Source: CALAGJ01 sp964293305 (GTDB taxonomy: Bacteria > Bacteroidota > Bacteroidia > Chitinophagales > Chitinophagaceae). Taken from it: 10,396 nucleotides of DNA. Within the stretch, counting starts at the first letter, position 1; each line of letters opens with the position of its first letter. Below are positions 5,139 through 10,396 of this stretch, one piece after another. The notes beneath the pieces are model-generated. The model had not been told where the DNA came from, ran no database searches, and saw nothing but the letters and a program-made list of their open reading frames with translations. The translations under genes were made by a program, and so were the position numbers. The stretch is from positions 1 through 10,396 of the forward strand of contig CAXYYO010000063.1 of assembly GCA_964293305.1 (NCBI GenBank), read 5' to 3'.

Positions 5139-7709
5139 ATGAAAAAAATATTGTTTACCACCTCCTTTCTTTTAATTTTTTGCATTTCGTTCTCATTTAC
5201 TGCCAGTGCACAAATAAAAATATCAGGATCAATAACAGACAGTACAACTCATGAAAATTTGGTGGGAGTGAGCATACAGATTGTCAATACAGCAATTGGG
5301 GTTGTAACAGGCGAAAATGGTAATTTCAATTTATTGTCGGCGAGAGCCCTCCCCTTTAGTATTCAAATAAGCAGAACTGGATATAATAATAGGGTAATTG
5401 AAATAAATCAGGCAATTACAACACTACAAATTGCATTAGTAGTAGATAATAAGCAATTGCCAGACTTAACAGTTTCTGCAAACAAACGTGGACAAACTGC
5501 ACAGCGTGTGGCCATGAGTATTACCACACTATCACCGGTTGAATTAAAACGAACCAATGCCAATGAATTCAGGGACTTTGCCAGTGGCATACCCAACCTT
5601 TCCTTTAGCACACAGGGCAATGGCAATAGTGGGCGTTTTGATAATGGTATTGCAATTCGTGGCATTGCTGGGCGCAATACCACTGCATTATACTTAGATG
5701 AAACAGCATTGCCTGAAAACATAAGCCCCCGGCTGGAAGATATATCAAGGGTTGAAATTCTAAAAGGTCCACAGGGCACTTTATATGGTTCAAGAAATAT
5801 GGGAGGTGCAGTAAAGATCATAACGAATACACCCAATGTAAAAAAGATAGAAGGAAGCATGAGTACAAACTATGCTTTTGTAAAAGAAGGTGCTGGTGAT
5901 TATGGTATTGACGGAGTTTTAAACCTGCCGCTCTCAAAAACTATTGCACTTAGGGTTAATGGGTTTTATGATTATCAAACCGGAGTATTTGATAAGGTCA
6001 TTAATAAAAATGCCAACATTCTAAATGGCAGTAGTACCATTGAAACGGCATTCCCAGATGGCTCCCCTTTTATCATAAATGCAGATGCATGTCCTTCCTG
6101 CAATTTGAATGACCAACAAAATGTAGATGATGAAATGAATTATGGCTTTTCTGCAGCTATAGGTTTTTATCCTACCCCAAAAATTTCTATCATTCCAAAA
6201 ATAATTTTACAGAATCAATCAGGTACAGGTTACGACTTTGCCGAAGGCAGCGTAAATAATTTCACCCAATACAGAGCCTCAGGTGTACCTGAATCTTTTA
6301 AAGATTACTGGAAATTTTACAGCCTCACAGCAGGTTTTGATTTGGGTAATGGAAAAATAATTTCAAGCACTTCATATTTAGACAGAGATATAAAAGAAAC
6401 AGAAGATGCAGGAGAAGCTTTTAGCGAAACATTTCTTGGTTATGATGGTGCAGACTATCTTGATTTTTTTGGCGGACAATTATTTAAGCATGGCATCAAT
6501 AAACAATTTACACAAGAGTTAAGATACCAGTCAAATTACAAGGGCAAACTTGACTTCACTGCTGGTTTATTTTACCGTAATTCTGATGATAAACAAATAT
6601 GGCGCTCTACCGTGGGTGGCTTTAATGCCTATACGGCACTAAACGTTTTTGGTGATGTTGATTTTGCTGTTGATTTGAACGATAACCCCATCAGCACTTA
6701 TGATTTTGATGGTGCATATAAAACCCAAGAATTTGCATTATTTGGAGAAGTATATTACAAAATAACAAACAACCTAAAAGCTACTTTCGGGCTTCGATAT
6801 TTTGATGCTACCAATAGCATTCTTTCCGCAGAAGATGGATTTTTATCTGACTTAACGGGCAGTCAAATTATCGGGTCGCAAAGAGAAAAAGGGATAAATC
6901 CAAAATTCAATCTTACTTATGAAATTGACAAAACCAAATTGCTGTATGCCACAGTAGCTAAAGGTTTCAGGTTGGGTAATTTAAATGATGTAGTATCCGA
7001 AGTTTTTTGTGCAGATGAATTAGCTGAGTTACCTGGTGGCACTTATCCTAAAGCGTATAAATCAGATTATTTATGGAATTATGAAATGGGCTTTAAAAGC
7101 ACTTGGTTAAATGGGAAATTAATTTTAAACGCATCCGTTTTTTATAACGACTGGAAACGGCTACAGCAGGAAAAAGTATTTATGTGTGGCTATTCTTTTA
7201 TAACCAATGTGGGTAAAGCACATACAGCCGGGTTTGAATTAGAAACAAGGGCACGACCAATAAAAGGGCTTGATATTAGCATGGGAATGGGTGTAGTAGA
7301 TGCTACCTTAGATGAATCAGGTTTAAATCTTGATGGTCAAAAAGGAGATAAAATTTTATTTACACCATCCTTTACTTCAAATGGTCATGTGCAGTATAGC
7401 TGGGATGTAAATAATAATACCAATTGCTACATCAGGGCAGACCTTCAATTTGCTGGTAAAAGGCTTAATACATTTTCCCCAGAAGATCCTGCAGAAGTAT
7501 ATAATATTTTTCCTGCTTATACCATCATTGACACAAGGGCAGGACTCAGTTATAAAAAATATGAGCTCTCCTTTTTCGTAGATAACCTTTCCAATACACA
7601 TGCTAATTATGGTATAGCTAGGGCATTTGGTGGTGAAGTGGCAGGCAGGCCAAGATTTGCAACCAATAGGCCTATTACAATTGGTATTGACTTTGCAATA
7701 AATTTTTAA
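5139..7709 (+). CDS. TonB-dependent receptor, iron-complex-type plug and barrel with CarboxypepD_reg-like domain
   Basis: The 856-residue outer-membrane receptor has a signal peptide (residues 1-24, cleavage TASA|Q) and a CarboxypepD_reg-like domain at about 26-110. The plug (about 115-235) carries GIAIRGIAGRN, ALYLDETALPE and ISRVEILKGPQGTLYGSRNM near 202-221, then GGAVKIITNTP. The barrel closes with the canonical terminal Phe (GIDFAINF). Motifs such as KGFRLGN (608-614) and the GPQGTLYGSRNMGGAV plug motif recall proteobacterial receptors of the CirA/FecA-like group, notably sphingomonad ones, rather than SusC. Cys318/Cys321 form a CPSC motif in an early loop; Cys624 and Cys683 could form a loop disulphide. 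There is no SusD neighbour. The gene stands 240 bp upstream of an exported metallohydrolase on the same strand, suggesting a shared substrate. The ATG gives a complete signal peptide. Receptor identity is certain; ligand unknown. Confidence 0.9.
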   Translation: MKKILFTTSFLLIFCISFSFTASAQIKISGSITDSTTHENLVGVSIQIVNTAIGVVTGENGNFNLLSARALPFSIQISRTGYNNRVIEINQAITTLQIALVVDNKQLPDLTVSANKRGQTAQRVAMSITTLSPVELKRTNANEFRDFASGIPNLSFSTQGNGNSGRFDNGIAIRGIAGRNTTALYLDETALPENISPRLEDISRVEILKGPQGTLYGSRNMGGAVKIITNTPNVKKIEGSMSTNYAFVKEGAGDYGIDGVLNLPLSKTIALRVNGFYDYQTGVFDKVINKNANILNGSSTIETAFPDGSPFIINADACPSCNLNDQQNVDDEMNYGFSAAIGFYPTPKISIIPKIILQNQSGTGYDFAEGSVNNFTQYRASGVPESFKDYWKFYSLTAGFDLGNGKIISSTSYLDRDIKETEDAGEAFSETFLGYDGADYLDFFGGQLFKHGINKQFTQELRYQSNYKGKLDFTAGLFYRNSDDKQIWRSTVGGFNAYTALNVFGDVDFAVDLNDNPISTYDFDGAYKTQEFALFGEVYYKITNNLKATFGLRYFDATNSILSAEDGFLSDLTGSQIIGSQREKGINPKFNLTYEIDKTKLLYATVAKGFRLGNLNDVVSEVFCADELAELPGGTYPKAYKSDYLWNYEMGFKSTWLNGKLILNASVFYNDWKRLQQEKVFMCGYSFITNVGKAHTAGFELETRARPIKGLDISMGMGVVDATLDESGLNLDGQKGDKILFTPSFTSNGHVQYSWDVNNNTNCYIRADLQFAGKRLNTFSPEDPAEVYNIFPAYTIIDTRAGLSYKKYELSFFVDNLSNTHANYGIARAFGGEVAGRPRFATNRPITIGIDFAINF

Positions 7710-7922
7710 TGGGGTGTACTTTAAGCATCCATTCAAATGAAGCTTTTGTGCACAATGATGATAGGTGTATTTTTTTGAACCCAGTTATAGTTCATCCATG
7801 ATGCTTGGATTATGTCACACTCTTGTACAAAATAAATCAATTCAACAGCTTAGTTTGAGGATCTGTTCACTAGTCTGCAAGCGCATAGTGCTAGTTAAAA
7901 TCACATACAAATCTTGTAGCTA

Positions 7923-7931
7923 TATGCTTTG
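7923..7931 (+). promoter_or_regulatory. Weak -7-like element before the metallohydrolase gene
   Basis: TATGCTTTG resembles TAnnTTTG but has three spacer bases instead of two, and no -33 element is visible at proper distance. It lies 18 bp before the ATG at 7950, and the in-frame TTG at 7929 falls inside it. If used, it favours the ATG. The rest of the 240-bp gap from 7710 shows no convincing terminator or gene. Confidence 0.25.
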
Positions 7932-7949
7932 TTATTACAGCGTTTACAC

Positions 7950-10109
7950 ATGTTTATAAAATACATAAAAAAGTTTGTACAAAAATTTAATGCTGCAAGC
8001 AGGTCTTTAGTATTGATTTTTCTTTTTGCAGCCATCTCACTACTTCCAGCTAAGTATGCGGCTTGTCAGCATAGACACGATAATGACCCGAGAGGAACTG
8101 TTGTACTCAATTGGCAACTGCCACAAATAAACAGGGTATTATCCGCAGGCTGGGGGTTTTCATTTGGTATTGAAGCGTATCCAAGAAAAGGCAATCCCAA
8201 AGCATTTAAAGTAAATCAACAAAAAGGGTTTTTAGGAAGTTATTTTTCCTTTGATGTGATAGACAGTTTCGCTTATGATATTGACGAAACCATAACATTG
8301 AAATTTCATTTAAGCAATAAGGGTGGTCGATTTTTTACAATTGCGTATGATCATAGCATTCAACCCATGATTGCCATTGATGTAGAAGCCATACCCACAG
8401 AAAATAATATACTGGAAGCAACAGTGGAATTACCAAGGGCACATTTTGCCAATGGCGGGCATGGAGGTACAGATTTTACTGTATTTGCAAAAGGCGCCAA
8501 TCCTTACGATTTAAAATTAGATACTACACACACAGTTGCCATCATCAATATAGAAGTGATAAGAAATTTTAAGCCCACCACAATAGCAGCTACCGGGCTT
8601 TTACAAATTATAAGTTTCGACCAAAATAAAACAGAAAAAACGCCAATACGTATTGGCGTGTACGACACTACATACCGTATGCCCATACCTGCAGAAGTTG
8701 CTCTGCACCTGCACTATATGGAAAGAGTGGTTAAGAAGTTATTTTTAAGAACTACAGGCGAAAGACAGGACTATTGGCCATCGCCCAATCGCCACTTTTT
8801 TTATTCCGGCGGTGATTATACTGCTAATCTTCCAGTCGGAAAATATTCAATCATTGCTACCAAAGGACCTGAATATCTAATGGAAACAAGAGCAATTGAA
8901 ATAAAGCCCGGTCAAACGACTACCGTTAATATCAATATGCAAAGATGGATTGATATGCCTGCAAATGGTTGGTACTCCAGCGACGCACATTTACATATTG
9001 CCAGAGGAATGGAAAATGATATTGCACTAGAAGAAATAATGCAGGCAGAAGACCTCCATCTATCCAATATGCTTGAAATGGGTAATGCAGCAAGCACACA
9101 TTTTAAACAATATGCTTTTGGCAAAAAAGGTCAATATGTAAAAGGGAATTTTGCAATAGTACCGGGCGTTGAAGACCCACGTAGCGTGCATCATGGCCAT
9201 GCTATTGCATTGAATGTAAAACAAGCATTGCGTAATACAAAAGAATATTTTTTATACCACAAAATATTAGAAGCCTATCAAAATCAAGGCGCATACACAG
9301 GTTATGCGCATGTGGACAGGGACTGGTTTCATGATGAATACGGGCTTACATTAGATGTACCTTTTGGGCTGGTAGATTTTTTAGAAATAATGCAATATGG
9401 AGAAACAGGAACACAACTCTGGTACGAGTTTTTAAACCTCGGGTACAAACTGTTACCCATTGCAGGTTCAGATTTTCCATACCTTGATCATCCTGGTGCT
9501 GTACGCAGTTATACAAGACTTAATGGTCCATTTTCATCAGATGCATGGTTTAAAGCCTATAAAACTGGCAACACATTTGTAAGCAATGGACCCATGCTTG
9601 ATTTTTTTGTAAATGACAGTGCAATGGGTGCTACAATAAATATACTAGCAGGCCAAAAAATAGAGATAATTGCTTCGGCAAAAATAAACCCACAGATTGA
9701 TGTATTAGATTTTATGGAGTTGATTGTAAATGGTAAGCCAGTTAAAAAAATAATGGCTGATGAGGATAAATATGCAATCTCATTTAAACTTGATACTTTT
9801 TTTAATGCCGGAAGCTGGCTCGCCATAAAGGTTTATGGCAAGCAAAGGGCAATGGCACATACTGCCGCAACCTATATCCATATTGGAGATGGTGGACATA
9901 AACAATGTGGGCATGTAAATGAAATTGTGGCAAAGCATATACAATATTTGGAGCAAATGAAAACAATACAGATGGATGAGTTAAATGAAATAGAGTATTG
10001 GGAAGCGGGACCAAAGCTGCCGAAACTCTGGCAAAAATTGAAGCCGATATTAGATATACGAATCAGTGAAGCCATTGAACGATACAAATCACTATTGATT
10101 TGCCTTTAA
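7950..10109 (+). CDS. Exported CehA/McbA-family metallohydrolase
   Basis: The protein is 719 residues from ATG 7950. A basic N-terminus precedes a hydrophobic segment (about residues 20-40, LVLIFLFAAISLLPA) ending in KYAACQ, so it is exported. Cleavage after AAC is possible and a poor lipobox (YAAC) cannot be excluded. Residues about 45-330 form beta-rich regions I do not recognise. A compact beta-sandwich with PVGKYSIIATKGPEY precedes the catalytic part. The PHP-like metallohydrolase core begins with WYSSDAHLH (Asp345, His347, His349) and continues with VPGVE (Glu408), HHGHAIALN (414-417), GYAHVD (His454) and GSDFPY (Asp508). The family is named after carbaryl hydrolases, but most members have no known substrate, so pesticide hydrolysis should not be assumed. 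A helical tail with Cys-containing GHKQCGH follows the core. An in-frame TTG at 7929 is less likely as start. Neighbouring the second receptor, it may act on what that receptor binds (inference). Confidence 0.85.
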   Translation: MFIKYIKKFVQKFNAASRSLVLIFLFAAISLLPAKYAACQHRHDNDPRGTVVLNWQLPQINRVLSAGWGFSFGIEAYPRKGNPKAFKVNQQKGFLGSYFSFDVIDSFAYDIDETITLKFHLSNKGGRFFTIAYDHSIQPMIAIDVEAIPTENNILEATVELPRAHFANGGHGGTDFTVFAKGANPYDLKLDTTHTVAIINIEVIRNFKPTTIAATGLLQIISFDQNKTEKTPIRIGVYDTTYRMPIPAEVALHLHYMERVVKKLFLRTTGERQDYWPSPNRHFFYSGGDYTANLPVGKYSIIATKGPEYLMETRAIEIKPGQTTTVNINMQRWIDMPANGWYSSDAHLHIARGMENDIALEEIMQAEDLHLSNMLEMGNAASTHFKQYAFGKKGQYVKGNFAIVPGVEDPRSVHHGHAIALNVKQALRNTKEYFLYHKILEAYQNQGAYTGYAHVDRDWFHDEYGLTLDVPFGLVDFLEIMQYGETGTQLWYEFLNLGYKLLPIAGSDFPYLDHPGAVRSYTRLNGPFSSDAWFKAYKTGNTFVSNGPMLDFFVNDSAMGATINILAGQKIEIIASAKINPQIDVLDFMELIVNGKPVKKIMADEDKYAISFKLDTFFNAGSWLAIKVYGKQRAMAHTAATYIHIGDGGHKQCGHVNEIVAKHIQYLEQMKTIQMDELNEIEYWEAGPKLPKLWQKLKPILDIRISEAIERYKSLLICL
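8640..8659. other. Perfect 20-bp palindrome inside the metallohydrolase gene
   Basis: The sequence acgccaatacgtattggcgt equals its own reverse complement. It encodes TPIRIG at residues 231-236 of the metallohydrolase, and flanking bases 8639 and 8660 break the symmetry. It has no loop, so it suits binding of a dimeric protein to DNA better than an RNA hairpin. Confidence 0.6.
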
Positions 10110-10136
10110 TGAATTCAAAAACTGTAGTTGAGCATA

Positions 10137-10144
10137 TAATTTTG
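10137..10144 (+). promoter_or_regulatory. -7-like promoter element upstream of the carbon-nitrogen hydrolase
   Basis: TAATTTTG matches TAnnTTTG at all fixed positions, in the 162-bp gap after the metallohydrolase stop codon. A TTTG at 10099-10102 is too far upstream to be a normal -33 partner. Use of this site would give a leader of roughly 120 bases before ATG 10272. The AT content of the gap makes chance matches likely. Confidence 0.35.
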
Positions 10145-10271
10145 CCTCCTTGTATTTAACTCAGGGAAAAAAGAGCAAGTTCCATTTCACAAAAAAGATA
10201 TTTGAGTGCATTTATTTTTTTTGATTTTTCTGAAGCTGTTTCTTTGATAAATAAAAAAACTTGAAATTGAA

Positions 10272-10396
10272 ATGAATAATGTAAAAGTTGGTATTGCCCA
10301 ATTGTCATTAACAAAAAATGTATCTGACAATATCGTAAATGCAAAAAGTAAAATCTATGAATTGGCAAAAGAAGGAGCAAATATTATTTGCCTGCA
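10272..10396 (+). CDS. Carbon-nitrogen hydrolase, N-terminal part; probable N-carbamoylputrescine amidase (cut by right edge)
   Basis: Forty-one codons are visible from ATG 10272: MNNVKVGIAQLSLTKNVSDN, then a helix with KIYELAKEGANIICL. The pattern VKVGIAQ, then N(x)nA-K-I-ELA, then GANIICL is the first strand-helix-strand of the nitrilase superfamily. The catalytic Glu, usually two residues further on in LQELF, lies just beyond the window. The CLQ-type ending fits N-carbamoylputrescine amidase (polyamine synthesis from agmatine: N-carbamoylputrescine to putrescine, CO2 and ammonia), but another nitrilase-family amidase remains possible. The start follows the A-rich stretch typical here (aaattgaa). 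If the guess is right, an agmatine deiminase gene is expected nearby to the right. Superfamily confident, specific enzyme moderate. Confidence 0.7.
   Translation, partial: MNNVKVGIAQLSLTKNVSDNIVNAKSKIYELAKEGANIICL

Noticed and set aside
5408..5860. 150-residue minus-strand frame inside the second receptor
   Set aside because: It lies wholly antisense to a well-supported receptor gene and its translation shows no domain; a codon shadow.
2491..7709. SusC/SusD polysaccharide utilisation locus
   Set aside because: Neither receptor is followed by a SusD-like lipoprotein, and no glycoside hydrolase or ECF sigma/anti-sigma pair is present.
7929..7949. TTG at 7929 as the metallohydrolase start
   Set aside because: It lies inside the only promoter-like element; ATG 7950 follows directly and still gives the complete export signal.
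7765..7959. 64-residue plus-strand frame in the gap before the metallohydrolase
   Set aside because: It overlaps the metallohydrolase start, has no recognisable domain, an unusual Cys/Ser/Leu-rich composition and no translation-start context.
7823..7984. Two copies of ttgtacaaaa (7823-7832 and 7975-7984) as a regulatory repeat
   Set aside because: Ten AT-rich bases repeated twice is easily chance, and the second copy lies inside the coding sequence.
10156..10380. Minus-strand 74-residue frame at the right edge
   Set aside because: It runs antisense to the carbon-nitrogen hydrolase start and through an A/T-run spacer; the product is low-complexity Phe/Leu-rich.

Overview
The window looks like a chromosomal segment of a Bacteroidota bacterium, plausibly Chitinophagaceae or a near relative. 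The reasons are AT-rich DNA, A-rich spacers in place of clear Shine-Dalgarno sites, promoter elements matching the Bacteroidota -7 consensus TAnnTTTG, two TonB-dependent receptors with N-terminal carboxypeptidase-regulatory-like domains, and a DUF3347 protein. The family-level placement is inference. All complete genes lie on the + strand.

Layout. Positions 1-152 hold a minus-strand fragment of a tyrosine recombinase that has lost its N-terminal half. Positions 153-457 contain no gene and are packed with short repeats: an attgcttcgtc/gcaatgacg-type dispersed repeat exactly at the recombinase breakpoint, a stem-loop, two imperfect 33-bp direct repeats with a gcccgtagggc hairpin core, a phased GATT repeat, and a 7-bp inverted repeat beside the next promoter. 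From 458 a good -7 element drives fabF (beta-ketoacyl-ACP synthase II), which is followed 59 bp later by a small membrane-anchored DUF3347 protein. A TonB-dependent receptor with a TTG start occupies 2491-4848 and is followed by a weak terminator candidate. A second, different TonB-dependent receptor (5139-7709) resembles proteobacterial iron-complex-type receptors in plug and barrel but carries a Bacteroidota N-terminal domain. It is followed by an exported CehA/McbA-type metallohydrolase (7950-10109), whose coding sequence contains a perfect 20-bp palindrome. The right edge cuts a carbon-nitrogen hydrolase gene, probably N-carbamoylputrescine amidase, after 41 codons.

How the genes may work together. 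FabF is fatty-acid elongation and is unlinked to the others in function. The DUF3347 protein plus the first receptor could be an envelope metal-handling pair. The second receptor plus the metallohydrolase could be an import-and-hydrolyse pair for an unknown small molecule. Both pairings rest on adjacency and family knowledge only. I found no CRISPR array, tRNA, rRNA or complete mobile element, and no clearly new multi-gene system. The most unusual material is the repeat-rich scar left of fabF and the palindrome inside the metallohydrolase gene.
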